Assembly: GCA_022448245.1 (NCBI GenBank)
Contig: JAKVCO010000008.1
Coordinates: forward strand, 96,311 to 160,310
Source of the DNA: Paracoccaceae bacterium
GTDB lineage: Bacteria; Pseudomonadota; Alphaproteobacteria; Rhodobacterales; Rhodobacteraceae
Reading direction: 5' to 3'
Length of the DNA stretch: 64,000 nucleotides
Shown here: piece after piece, positions 25,907-35,900 of the stretch
Numbering within the stretch: the stretch's first letter is position 1
Layout of the letters: each line of letters begins with the position of its first letter
Position numbers and translations under genes: made by a program
Notes under the pieces: model-generated
The model's input: only the letters and a program-made list of their open reading frames with translations
Told to the model about the DNA's origin: nothing
Databases searched by the model: none

Positions 25907-27049
25907 ATGGCACGCGACATAGATCCCAACGCGCTCGACGCTGTTCGCCGTCCGATTGAAACCGCCAACGGCTTGCCCAATGCGCATTACACCGACCCAG
26001 ACGTCTTCAAGGCCGAAGCGAAGGCGACATTGCTTGCGACTTGGGCCGGACTAGCGGTTGGGGCTGATGTGCCGGAAAATGGCGATGCCAAACCCATTGA
26101 GTTCCTCGGGATCCCGTTCCTCCTGATACGCGACAAGGACGGCGATGTCCGCGTGTTCCAGAATATCTGCCGTCACCGCGGCATGATCCTCGTCAGCGAG
26201 CCCAAGAGGATCAAAGGCGCGATCCGCTGCCCCTACCATTCGTGGTGCTACTCCACAAAGGGCGAGTTGAAGAGCACGCCCCATGTTGGCGGTCCGGGCC
26301 ACAATACGCATGAGGAGATCGATCCCTCGACGCTCGGCCTGATCGAGGTCCGTTCCCACCTGTGGCGTGATGTGGTCTTCGTGAACGTCTCAGGCGATGC
26401 CGCCCCGTTTGAGGAAGTGCACGCCGATCTCATGGCGCGGTGGGCGGAATTCGAACAGCCGCACCATCATGGCGGGCCGGAGAGCCAATTCACCCTCGAA
26501 GTGGCCACGAACTGGAAACTGGCGGTCGAGAACTACTGCGAGAGCTATCACCTGCCGTGGGTCCATCCCGGCCTGAATTCCTATTCACGTCTCGAAGACC
26601 ACTACAATATCGAGGAGCGCGGTCTCTACTCTGGTCAGGGAACGCTGGTTTACCGTCAGTTCGAAGACAACGGCAAAGCGGCCTTCCCGGATTTCGCGGG
26701 CCTCAGCGAGAAATGGAACACGGGCGCGGAATACATCGCCGTCTATCCCAACGTGCTTCTGGGCGCGCAGCGTGACCATGCCTTTGCGATCGTTCTTGAG
26801 CCGGTCGATCAGGGCAACACCCGCGAGCATATCCACCTGTACTACGCCTCTGAGGACACCAAGCTGGGCAACCGCGAAAAGAACGCGACCATGTGGAAAG
26901 AGGTTTTCGAAGAAGACATCTTTGTCGTTGAAGGCATGCAGCGCGGCCGCGCTGCGGTCGACTTCGACGGCGGACGGTTCTCCCCGGCCATGGATGGGCC
27001 GACGCACTGCTTCCATGACTGGGTTGCTGCAAGGATGCAGGACGCGTGA
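25907..27049 (+). CDS. Rieske non-heme iron oxygenase, alpha subunit (quaternary-amine type)
   Basis: A 380-residue oxygenase large subunit. The Rieske cluster ligands are Cys88 and His90 (NICRHRGM) and Cys108 and His111 (CPYHSW). The mononuclear iron site has His215 and His220 (YHLPWVHP) with a C-terminal Asp near residue 345. The residue bridging the two centres is Glu212 (ESYH) where naphthalene-type dioxygenases have Asp; Glu is the variant known from carnitine- and betaine-degrading oxygenases. The two demethylating dehydrogenases downstream support a methylated-amine role, for example glycine betaine, but the substrate is an inference. No reductase gene is adjacent. The start follows AAAGGGAG. 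Confidence 0.86.
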   Translation: MARDIDPNALDAVRRPIETANGLPNAHYTDPDVFKAEAKATLLATWAGLAVGADVPENGDAKPIEFLGIPFLLIRDKDGDVRVFQNICRHRGMILVSEPKRIKGAIRCPYHSWCYSTKGELKSTPHVGGPGHNTHEEIDPSTLGLIEVRSHLWRDVVFVNVSGDAAPFEEVHADLMARWAEFEQPHHHGGPESQFTLEVATNWKLAVENYCESYHLPWVHPGLNSYSRLEDHYNIEERGLYSGQGTLVYRQFEDNGKAAFPDFAGLSEKWNTGAEYIAVYPNVLLGAQRDHAFAIVLEPVDQGNTREHIHLYYASEDTKLGNREKNATMWKEVFEEDIFVVEGMQRGRAAVDFDGGRFSPAMDGPTHCFHDWVAARMQDA

Positions 27050-27255
27050 GCACGCTCCACGCAGCGCTGCTCAGCGCGCATAAAGCGGGCGACGGCGCCG
27101 CAATGGTGGGGCTCTACCTGCAAGCCGCAAACGAGACGTCAGAAACGGATGAGGAGATGTTCTTCCTCACACATGCCTACATCTTTGCACTGGAACAGGG
27201 GGACGCGAGGGCTCTGGAGATCCACGCGCGCCTAACAGCCGCGGGCCGGATTTAG
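27046..27255 (+). CDS. Small helical protein coupled to the Rieske gene
   Basis: A 69-residue protein with a GTG start sharing GTGA with the oxygenase stop, indicating coupled translation. The sequence (LHAALLSAHKAGDGAAMVGL, then DEEMFFLTHAYIFALEQGDA) looks like two tetratricopeptide-like helix pairs, with alternating small and large hydrophobic positions. No membrane segment or metal motif is seen. It may stabilise or chaperone the oxygenase, but nothing in the sequence proves this. The annotation rests on the overlap and coding-like composition. Confidence 0.62.
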   Translation: MSTLHAALLSAHKAGDGAAMVGLYLQAANETSETDEEMFFLTHAYIFALEQGDARALEIHARLTAAGRI

Positions 27256-27261
27256 AGGCGT

Positions 27262-27921
27262 CTACTTCAACTTCAGCTGAAGCCGGTCCTCGGTGAAAAA
27301 GTGATCGACCTTCGCAAATGTCCCAAGGCTCTTGCAGCCTGCCACACTGCGATACAGCGCGTTCTCGACCATAAAGAGGCAACCGCGTCCATACATGCGG
27401 GCCACGTCATCGCGTGAGAACGAGATCAAAAGCCGCGCGGCATCAAAGAACGGATTAATGATCAGCGTCACCAAGGTCAGGAGAAGCTTGAGGACGGTAT
27501 CGGAAAAGAGCGCCGCAATCGCGACCGCGGGCACCACCGGCGTCAACACGGCCTCGATCAAAGACTGAACCTCAAGCCCCACCATCGTCCCAAAGCCCAA
27601 CAGGGCCGCAAAGCCACCGAGAAGGGAAAAGAGGATCAACCGCACGCGGACAGCGACTACCTGAAGGCCCTCGGGGCGCGGCACCTCTTCGCTCCAATCG
27701 AAACAGTCCATGGCTTGCGCCTCAACACCCAATTTGATCGTCCAGACCTGCAGTAGCAGGCCCACCGCCAACAACACGAAGACTGGTGCCCCAAGGGGCC
27801 AGATGAAGCTCGCGCCAGCCGCTATCAGCGGAAAGGCGACCGTGCACAGATAGGCCTCAGCCGTTCTGTTTGGCAGTCCGTCCGGCGACCCCAACACTGC
27901 TTCGCGAATATATCTGACCAT
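27262..27921 (-). CDS. Integral membrane protein, unknown
   Basis: A 219-residue protein with at least four membrane segments: LCTVAFPLIAAGASFIWPLG, VFVLLAVGLLLQVW, VRLILFSLLGGFAALLGFG and VLKLLLTLVTLIINPFF. The C-terminus (about 50 residues) is soluble, with SFSRDDVARMYGRGCLFMVE. It is convergent with the preceding small gene (6 bases between stops). I do not recognise the family. A role in solute transport or envelope function cannot be separated on this evidence. Confidence 0.6.
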   Translation of the reverse strand: MVRYIREAVLGSPDGLPNRTAEAYLCTVAFPLIAAGASFIWPLGAPVFVLLAVGLLLQVWTIKLGVEAQAMDCFDWSEEVPRPEGLQVVAVRVRLILFSLLGGFAALLGFGTMVGLEVQSLIEAVLTPVVPAVAIAALFSDTVLKLLLTLVTLIINPFFDAARLLISFSRDDVARMYGRGCLFMVENALYRSVAGCKSLGTFAKVDHFFTEDRLQLKLK

Positions 27922-27999
27922 CGGCCCCGCTCCCTATACTTGAGGTCAGATGCTCATAGGAAATGGCCGCGCTGAGAGCTGAATTGAGGAATTCCTACG

Positions 28000-30399
28000 T
28001 CAGGCCCGCAGGCGTTGCCCCGCTGGATCGAAGGGCGGCTTTTCGAGGATCCGCGCGCGGTGCGGCTGGCCGAGGATCATCACGTCGACTTCTTGCCCCG
28101 GCGAGGTGTTCTTCAGATAGGCCAAAGCAAGAGAAGCATCGACCGTGAACCCATAAGTGCCGGAGCTAACACGGCCCACACCGTTGCCGTCGAGGTCAAA
28201 GATCGGTTCGCCGCCGGACGCATCCGCATCCCGTGTCTCGATCTCGAGAATCTGCAGCGTTTCCCGCGGGGCGTTACCCTTGATGGCCGCGTAACCCGCC
28301 TTGTTCAAGAATTCCTTGTCCATCTTGATGAGGCGATCGAGGCCAGCCTCCTGCGGCCAATACTCGGGCGAGTATTCGCGCGACCACGACCCGTAGCCTT
28401 TCTCGACCCTCAAGGACATCAACGCGCGCGAGCCTACGGGGCCTGCGCCCACGGCCTCACCCGCCTCGACGAGCGCATCAAAGAGCGCGGCCTGATCTTC
28501 CTCAGCACAGTGAACCTCCCACCCCAGATCGCCGGTGAAGGAGACGCGGAGCGCCGTCAGGTTGATGCCCGCAAGCGTGATCTGCTTCGAGCGCATGAAC
28601 GGAAAATCCTCCGTCTCGAGGCTTTCATTTGTGAGGCGCTGCAGGAGCTCACGGGACCGCGGACCAGCCACGTTAAAGCCGCACATGCTGTCCGTGAGGC
28701 TCTCAAACGTGGTGCCCTCGGGCAGCGGGACCTCTTTCCAGAAGCGCTGGTGATAGCGTTCGGCCATGCCGGATCCGATCATGAGGAAGCTCTCATCGGC
28801 CGTGCGGGTGATGGTGAAATCGCCTGCGATGCCACCGCGTTTGCCGATGAGCGGCGTGAGGCAAGACCGACCTACGGCCTTCGGCGCATAGTTGGCGAAA
28901 ACGGCGTTAAGCCAGGCCTCTGCGCCCGGCCCCTCGATGCGGTACTTCGCGAAGTTCGAGATGTCGATGATGCCCGCATTCTCTCGTAGCATCCGACATT
29001 CGCGGCCCACGGCGGCGAACCACGGCTGGCGATCGAATCCTGCGCTATCTGGGGTGCCCGCATCGTAATATAGTGGGTGTTCCCAGCCGTAGTTCAGGCC
29101 AAATACGGCTCCCATCTCTTTCTGGCGGGCATAGGCGGGGCGCATGCGCATGGGGCGGCCTGCCTCGCGTTCTTCACCGGGGAAGTGGATCGCAAAGCGG
29201 TTGGCGTATTGGTCCTTCACGCGGGCCTTGGTGAAGTCGGCCCCGGCCCAGGTGCCGAAGCGCGCCACGTCCCAACCGAACATGTCTTGATGGCTTTCGC
29301 CCTCCACCATCCATTGCGCTGCACTCAGGCCAATCCCGCCGGATTGAGAGAATCCGGGGATCATGCCGGTGCAGAGGAAGTAGTTTCTGAGCTCTGGATG
29401 CGGACCGTAGAGGGCGCTGGAATCCGGCGACCAGATCATGGGGCCGTTAATGACGCGCTTGATGCCGGCCTCGCCCACGGCAGGCACACGCTCAATCGCG
29501 CGCATCATGTTTTCTTCGATCCGGTCTAGGTCATCAGCAAAGAGCTCGTGCCCGAAGCCCTGTGGTGTGCCGTCCTCGGCCCAGATGCGCACGTCTTTTT
29601 CATAGGCGCCGACGAGGAGGCCATTACCTTCTTGGCGCAGGTAGTACTCACCGTCGCGGTCCGCGACCGATGGCAGGCGCCGGTCGAGCGCTTCGATCTC
29701 GGCGATGGTTTCGGTCACGAAATACTGGTGCTCCGTCGGGAGGAGCGGCAGGTGGATGCCCGCCATCTTGGCCACTTCGCGGCCCCAAAGGCCCGCGGCG
29801 TTCACGACCCACTCAGCCTCAACATTTCCTTTGGGCGTCTCCACGCGCCAGCCTTTGGCCGTGGGCACCGTCGCCGTCACAGGCGTAAAGCGGTGAATTT
29901 CCGCACCCATGGCGCGCGCACCGGCGGCGTAGGCTGCCGTCACGCCCGAGGGATCCACGTTGCCGCCATCGGGTTCAAACATGATGCAGCGGATGCCGTC
30001 GTAGTCGACGAGCGGATGCAGACGCTCCGCCTCGTCGCGGCTTACCTCATGGAAGTTCATGCCATAGAGACGGGCTTTGGCCGCCTGCAGACGCAACTGA
30101 TGCTCCCGCGCTTCGGTCTGCGCAAGGTAGAGGGAGCCCGGCTGGAACACACCGCACCCCTGCCCCGTCTCGGCTTCAAGCTCCTTATAAAGACCCATCG
30201 TATAGTTCTGCAGGCGCGAGATATTGGTGTTGTCATGGAGCCCGTGGATATTGGCAGCGGCGTGCCAGGTGGAACCTGACGTCAGCTCGTCCCGCTCAAG
30301 AAGGACCACATCCTGCCATCCCAGCTTGGCCAGATGATAGAGGATGGAGCATCCGATCACTCCGCCTCCGATGACGACGGCCTGTGCGTGGGTTTTCAT
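28000..30399 (-). CDS. FAD-dependent demethylating dehydrogenase (dimethylglycine/sarcosine dehydrogenase-like)
   Basis: An 799-residue two-domain enzyme. The N-terminal DAO domain has the FAD-binding motif VVIGGGVIGCSILYHLAKLG and the flavinylation-type segment TSGSTWHAAANIHG, in which a His after Trp is the covalent attachment site in dimethylglycine and sarcosine dehydrogenases. The C-terminal part is FAO_M plus GcvT tetrahydrofolate-binding domains (FTGDLGWEVHCAEEDQAALF near residue 640). Such enzymes oxidise N-methyl groups and pass the one-carbon unit to folate. The start follows GGGAGGAA; a shorter upstream extension is rejected. It is divergent from a homologous gene 155 bases away. 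Confidence 0.9.
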   Translation of the reverse strand: MKTHAQAVVIGGGVIGCSILYHLAKLGWQDVVLLERDELTSGSTWHAAANIHGLHDNTNISRLQNYTMGLYKELEAETGQGCGVFQPGSLYLAQTEAREHQLRLQAAKARLYGMNFHEVSRDEAERLHPLVDYDGIRCIMFEPDGGNVDPSGVTAAYAAGARAMGAEIHRFTPVTATVPTAKGWRVETPKGNVEAEWVVNAAGLWGREVAKMAGIHLPLLPTEHQYFVTETIAEIEALDRRLPSVADRDGEYYLRQEGNGLLVGAYEKDVRIWAEDGTPQGFGHELFADDLDRIEENMMRAIERVPAVGEAGIKRVINGPMIWSPDSSALYGPHPELRNYFLCTGMIPGFSQSGGIGLSAAQWMVEGESHQDMFGWDVARFGTWAGADFTKARVKDQYANRFAIHFPGEEREAGRPMRMRPAYARQKEMGAVFGLNYGWEHPLYYDAGTPDSAGFDRQPWFAAVGRECRMLRENAGIIDISNFAKYRIEGPGAEAWLNAVFANYAPKAVGRSCLTPLIGKRGGIAGDFTITRTADESFLMIGSGMAERYHQRFWKEVPLPEGTTFESLTDSMCGFNVAGPRSRELLQRLTNESLETEDFPFMRSKQITLAGINLTALRVSFTGDLGWEVHCAEEDQAALFDALVEAGEAVGAGPVGSRALMSLRVEKGYGSWSREYSPEYWPQEAGLDRLIKMDKEFLNKAGYAAIKGNAPRETLQILEIETRDADASGGEPIFDLDGNGVGRVSSGTYGFTVDASLALAYLKNTSPGQEVDVMILGQPHRARILEKPPFDPAGQRLRA

Positions 30400-30553
30400 G
30401 AATTCCTCCCTGATCACGCTCACCCTAGCGCGGTGGGCCGAGAGTCATTGCCTTATCGCGACATTTTCACCCCCCAAAATGTCCAATTCTTGCGTCCACA
30501 ATCCCGCCGCCCGAGGGCATCCTCCGGGCACCAAGTACAAGGGAGTCGGGTTC

Positions 30554-32938
30554 ATGAAGCACCATCACGTCGTCATCATCGGCGGAGGGGTCGTCGGCTG
30601 CTCGGTCGCCTATCACCTCACGAAGCTCGGCTGGTCAGATGTGCTCCTACTTGAGCGCTCGGAGCTCACGTCAGGGTCGACATGGCACGCGGCAGGCGGT
30701 TTTCACACGCTCAACGGCGACACCAACATGGCCGCGCTTCAGGGCTACACCATCCGCCTCTACCGCGAACTCGAAGAGCTTACAGGCATGTCCTGCGGTC
30801 TGCACCATGTGGGCGGCGTAACGCTGGCCGACACGCCCGAACGCTTTGACATGCTCAAGGCCGAGCGGGCCAAGCACCGCTACATGGGCCTCGAGACCGA
30901 GATCGTGGGGCCCGACGAGATCGCGAAACTCGCGCCGGTGACGAATGTCGAGGGCATCTTGGGCGGGCTCTACGACCCGCTTGATGGCCACCTCGATCCC
31001 TCGGGCACGACGCACGCCTATGCCAAAGCCGCACGGATGGGCGGCGCCACGATCCAGACCCACACGATGGTGAAAGCCACGCGCCCAACCGCTGATGGAT
31101 GGGAGATCGAGACAGACAAAGGCACAATCGCTTGCGAACACCTCGTTAATGCTGCCGGTCTTTGGGCCCGCGAGGTTGGTCAAATGGCGGGCATCAACCT
31201 GCCGCTGCATCCGATGGAGCATCAGTACATCGTCACAGACGACATCGCCGAGATCTATGACCGTAGCGAAGAGCATCCCCACGTGATGGACCCCGCTGGC
31301 GAAAGCTATCTGCGCCAGGAAGGACGCGGGCTTTGCATCGGGTTCTACGAACAGGCCGCCAAGCCCTGGGCCGTCGATGGCACGCCGTGGAACTTCGGGC
31401 ACGAGCTTTTGCCTGACGACTTCGACAAGATCGAAGAAAGCATCGCCTTCGCCTATCGCCGCTTTCCAGTGCTTGAACGCGCGGGCGTGAAATCGGTGAT
31501 CCACGGGCCCTTCACCTTTGCGCCCGATGGCAACCCCCTCGTGGGGCCAGTGCCGGGGTTGCGCAACTATTGGTCGGCGTGCGGCGTCATGGCGGGCTTC
31601 AGCCAAGGCGGCGGCGTGGGCCTCAGCCTCGCGCAGTGGATGATCGAAGGCGAAGCCGAACGCGATGTGACAGCCATGGACGTGGCGCGCTTCCCGCGCT
31701 GGCTATCGCCCGGGTTCACGCTGCCCAAGGTGGTGGAGAATTATCAGCGTCGGTTCTCGATCTCCTACCCCAACGAAGAGCTCCCCGCTGGTCGTCCGCT
31801 GCGACAGACACCAATGTACGACATCTTTGACAGCATGGGCGCGGTTTGGGGCCAGCAGTTCGGCCTCGAAGTGCCGAACTACTTCGCCGCCTTGGGCGAG
31901 CCTCTCTATGAAGCGCCCTCCTTCCGCAGGTCTAACGCTTGGGACGCCACAGCCCGCGAAGTTGCCGCCGTGCGCGAGGCAGTGGGTATCAACGAGGTAC
32001 ACAACTTCGGTAAGTACCGGGTCACCGGCAAAGGCGCCCAGGCGTGGCTGGGCCGGGTCATGGCGGGCCGACTGCCTAAGCCAGGACGCCTTTCGCTGAC
32101 CCCGATGCTCTCGGAGCAAGGCAAGCTGATCGGCGATTTCACGATTTCTTGCCTCGACCAGGACACCTACCAGCTCACGGCGAGCTATGGTGCGCAGGAC
32201 ATCCACATGCGCTGGTTTGAGCGTCACGCGGCACCCGATGTGAATGTTGAGAACGTTTCAGACACGCTCAACGGGTTCCAGATCGCGGGGCCGATGGCGC
32301 GGGAAGTGCTCAGCAAGGTGACGCGCGAGGCCGTAGATCTTCGCTTCCTCGATGTGCGCCGCATGACCATCGGTATGATCGATTGCACCGTCCAACGCGT
32401 AAGCTACACCGGCGATCTGGGCTACGAGATCTACTGCCATCCCATGGAGCAGCGCCATCTCTGGACCCTTCTATGGGACGCCGGACAGGAATTCGACATG
32501 GCCCCCTTCGGGATGCGCGCGATGATGTCGCTCAGGCTTGACCGTTTCTTTGGGTCGTGGATGTCGGAGTTTTCGCCCGACTACACGCCCGCCGAAACCG
32601 GCATGGATCGTTTTATCGATTGGTCCCGCGACTTCATCGGCAAATCCGCCATCGAAGGCGAAGCGCCCATGCGCAAGCTTTGCGCGTTTGAAGTGGAGGC
32701 GGATGACGCTGATGTCGTGGGCTATGAGCCCATCTTTGCGGGCGAGGACGTGGTGGGTTTTTGCACCTCCGGCGGCTACTCGCACCACGCGCGCAAAAGC
32801 ATCGCACAAGGTTTCTTGCCCGTCGCGATGGCCACCGCTGGAAGCGAAGTCGAGATCGAAATTCTGGGCGAATGTCGCAGGGCGCGCGTTATCACAGAGC
32901 CGCTCTTTGATGCAGACGGCGCGCGAATGCGGGGCTGA
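30554..32938 (+). CDS. FAD-dependent demethylating dehydrogenase, divergent paralogue
   Basis: A 794-residue enzyme of the same architecture as its divergent neighbour: FAD motif VVIIGGGVVGCSVAYHLTKL, TSGSTWHAAGGFHTLN with the covalent-flavin His, then GcvT domains (YTGDLGYEIYCHPMEQRHLW). The start MKHHHVVIIGGGVVGC has AAGGGAG about 10 bases upstream; the frame is open earlier, but that stretch overlaps the divergent promoter. Together with the Rieske gene, these two dehydrogenases could take glycine betaine to dimethylglycine to sarcosine to glycine, one for each N-demethylation step. Which paralogue does which step cannot be told from the sequence. The stop is 1 base before a convergent gene end. 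Confidence 0.9.
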   Translation: MKHHHVVIIGGGVVGCSVAYHLTKLGWSDVLLLERSELTSGSTWHAAGGFHTLNGDTNMAALQGYTIRLYRELEELTGMSCGLHHVGGVTLADTPERFDMLKAERAKHRYMGLETEIVGPDEIAKLAPVTNVEGILGGLYDPLDGHLDPSGTTHAYAKAARMGGATIQTHTMVKATRPTADGWEIETDKGTIACEHLVNAAGLWAREVGQMAGINLPLHPMEHQYIVTDDIAEIYDRSEEHPHVMDPAGESYLRQEGRGLCIGFYEQAAKPWAVDGTPWNFGHELLPDDFDKIEESIAFAYRRFPVLERAGVKSVIHGPFTFAPDGNPLVGPVPGLRNYWSACGVMAGFSQGGGVGLSLAQWMIEGEAERDVTAMDVARFPRWLSPGFTLPKVVENYQRRFSISYPNEELPAGRPLRQTPMYDIFDSMGAVWGQQFGLEVPNYFAALGEPLYEAPSFRRSNAWDATAREVAAVREAVGINEVHNFGKYRVTGKGAQAWLGRVMAGRLPKPGRLSLTPMLSEQGKLIGDFTISCLDQDTYQLTASYGAQDIHMRWFERHAAPDVNVENVSDTLNGFQIAGPMAREVLSKVTREAVDLRFLDVRRMTIGMIDCTVQRVSYTGDLGYEIYCHPMEQRHLWTLLWDAGQEFDMAPFGMRAMMSLRLDRFFGSWMSEFSPDYTPAETGMDRFIDWSRDFIGKSAIEGEAPMRKLCAFEVEADDADVVGYEPIFAGEDVVGFCTSGGYSHHARKSIAQGFLPVAMATAGSEVEIEILGECRRARVITEPLFDADGARMRG

Positions 32939-32939
32939 G

Positions 32940-35900
32940 CTAGGAGAGGAAAAGCAACGGCGCTTCCCTGCCCTGCACGGTGGGACGCGCGGCAGGATAG
33001 ACCCGCGCCGCAGACCCAACCTTCATGAGCTCGGGGAAGAGCGTGAATATCTCCTCCCGCGTGGCGCTATCCATCCCGGCAAGAGAATGGTGTCCGGGCT
33101 GGAAGCTCTCGCTCCACGCGCCGTCGGCCTGGACGATTTCATGGTGATCAAAGAGAAGGTGGATATAGGTCACAGCCTCCGGTTTTACGCGCCGGATGCC
33201 CGCCACACAGGTCATATGGCGCGCAGCCACGAGCACCTCATCTGACCCGAAGAGCATTTGCGCGCTTGCCCCCTCGATCAGCATCCTGTGCTGTGGTGAC
33301 ACGCGCATAGCCCGTTCCGGCTGGCCCGGTTGCAGCGCGCCTGCCTCGATTTCAATTGGATTGAATTGAGGCCTTTGGCGCAGATCTGCGCGCGTCAGGT
33401 CGCGGCGCCCGATCCAGCGGATCGGCTGGAAGCCATTGTCACGGGTCAGAACGCGGTCACCTACCTTCAGCGACTGCACATCGATTTCGCCACGGAACGT
33501 TTTGATCACAGTGCCGGGCGTGAAGCAGGGCACGACGCTCTCCATGTCGGTGAAGGTGAGCGTGCCCGCGGGCGAACCGTCAGCGTTGAAATACGAGACA
33601 GTGCCGTCAAAGCCTGTGCCGTCCGCGGATGGCGTTTGGTTGATCTCCAGCCGTCCGCCCTCGGGCACCGTTCCAGTGAGATCAAGCGTATCTTGGTCGT
33701 CACCACCAGAGCCGCCGTCGACATTGTCCCCAACGAACCCTCCTGCGCCTGCACTGAAGGTATCGGCATCATCGCCGCCATCGACGCTATCTGCCCCAAG
33801 TCCCAGCGTGATGTCATCGGCGCCCTCGCCCGTTTCGATTGTCACGCTGCTGGTCGCGGCAGCCGCGTCAACCACGTCCTCGCCCGAACCCGTGGTGATC
33901 GCTTCGATTGCCTCAAAGGCGGCAGTGTCGCTTCCGGCTGCGAGCGTCCCCGCCTCATCGCCGGTAAACGTGACCGTCACATCGTCGGCCAGGCTCGATG
34001 CATCGATCTCGTCGCCGCCTGCGACCTCGTCCGTTTCACCGCCAGTGATCGTATCTGCGCCAAAGCCGCTTTCGAGGACGAATGTGTCATCGCCGCCGTC
34101 GCCTCCGAGGATATCCGCCCCAGCACCGCCCGAAATAAGGTCGTCGCCCGCGCCACCGGAAACTTCGTCGTCGTCTGCGCCTGAGAACACGGTGTCATCA
34201 CCGCCGCCTGCCTCAATGACGTCCATGTCACCCGCGTCGCCTGCCAGAACGGCGTCGTCAGCGTCGACCATGTCGCCATCCGGATCGTCTTCATAGGCAG
34301 CATCGATTAGATCGGCGCCGGCGGTGCCGCTCACGATGCCGTCGCTCACACCTACAACGGTGATGGTGGAGACGGCGGGTGCGCTTTCCGCGCCAAATCC
34401 GTTGGTGACAGTCACCTCAAAGGTGCGGTCCGAGCCAGAGACACCATCGACGAGGTTCTCCGAATTCTCGTAAGCCGTCGCCTCTAGCACCAGTTCGGCG
34501 ATCTCGTCGCTCACAGGCGTCCCATCGGCCGGAGTGATGACGACCGCGCCGCCGGAGACGGATACGCTAAACTCAACCCCGTCGAAGGACACGCTCTGCG
34601 CCCCCGGGTTCGAGCCATCGAGCGGGATCGTCGCCACGGAGCCATCGGTGCCTGAAACTGTGAGCACCTCACCCGCGCCGTCCGGGAAAGCGGAGGTGGG
34701 CGTGATCGCGATCTCTGCCGCGCCGCTTGCGCCTGCGTTGACGAGCGATGTGGCAGAGGCAATCTCTGAAGGCGCCTCCCCCTCGGTGAAGGTATCGGCG
34801 AAGTCAGCGCTGCCGTCCGGCGCTGAGCCCCCTTCGAAATCTAGGTCCACACTTGGGGCCGCGGCGGGATCCACGACCTCACCGTTTACCTCAAAAAACT
34901 CAATTTCCGTAAAGCTCAGCGTGGAGCCGTCGTCGAAGGTGACAATGCCGTTCCAGCCATTCCCGTTTAGGTCAGGTTCCAGATCCGTGATGCCCGTGAC
35001 ACCGTCCGCAATAAGCGTGTCGCTGTCATAGCCGCCACTGCCGCCATCCACGATATCGCCGCCGTCGGCGCTGATCGTGTCGGCGTCATCACCGCCCTCG
35101 ACGACATCGGCGCCAGAGCCCGCGTCATCGCCATCAGTGGCCGAGGCCGCATCGATAACGTCGTCTCCTTCGCCGCCGATGATCGTATCGTCCCCGCTTC
35201 CCCCGACGAGAGTGTCATCAGCGGGAAGGTCAATCGCGCCGGTCTGGTCGCCCGCACCCGCCGCACCGTAGACCCAAGCGTTGCCATTCGTGCTGCCGGG
35301 CTGAAGCGACCAGTCCAAAGGTTCGGCATCGAGCGGGGTGGCATGGATTTCGCCTGAGCCTTCAAAGGCAAAGAGCTCCCCATCCTCAATGGCGATGCCC
35401 CATGTGTCGGTCTGCCCGTTGATTTGACCGAGGTCCTCGGTGCTCTGGATCGTGTCGTCGAAATCGAGCGTGATTTTGTAGACGGTGCCCCGCGCGAGGG
35501 CAAAGATCGTCTCATCATCGGCAAAGACGATATCGGTCGTCCCTGATGGCAGGGCGCCGAGCGTCTCCTCCGCCCCGAAGGAGCCATCGGCATTGACCGG
35601 CAAAACCTGCAGCGTGCTGCCTGTGCTGTAGAACAGGTCACCGCCCGAATTCGTGGCCAGTGACGCGTGATAGCCCGGGCTGATGGCATCGGTGATAAGC
35701 GTCTCTTCCCCGGTATCGGGGTTGATGCTGTAGACGCCCGTTTCGCCGGACGCCCATGGGATCCCGATGAGCCCTCCTTCGGGCGTGACGGCAATGTCGC
35801 CATAGGTCTGCAGCCCGGTCTGGATCGTCTGCTCGCTGTCCGTTTCGGGATCATAGACGCGGAGTTGCCCGTCAGAGGTCACCGAGTAGAGGAGCCCCGT

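Noticed and set aside
25697..25987. Minus-strand frames upstream of the Rieske gene
   Set aside because: Arg-rich, unsupported by start signals, overlapping the Rieske start.
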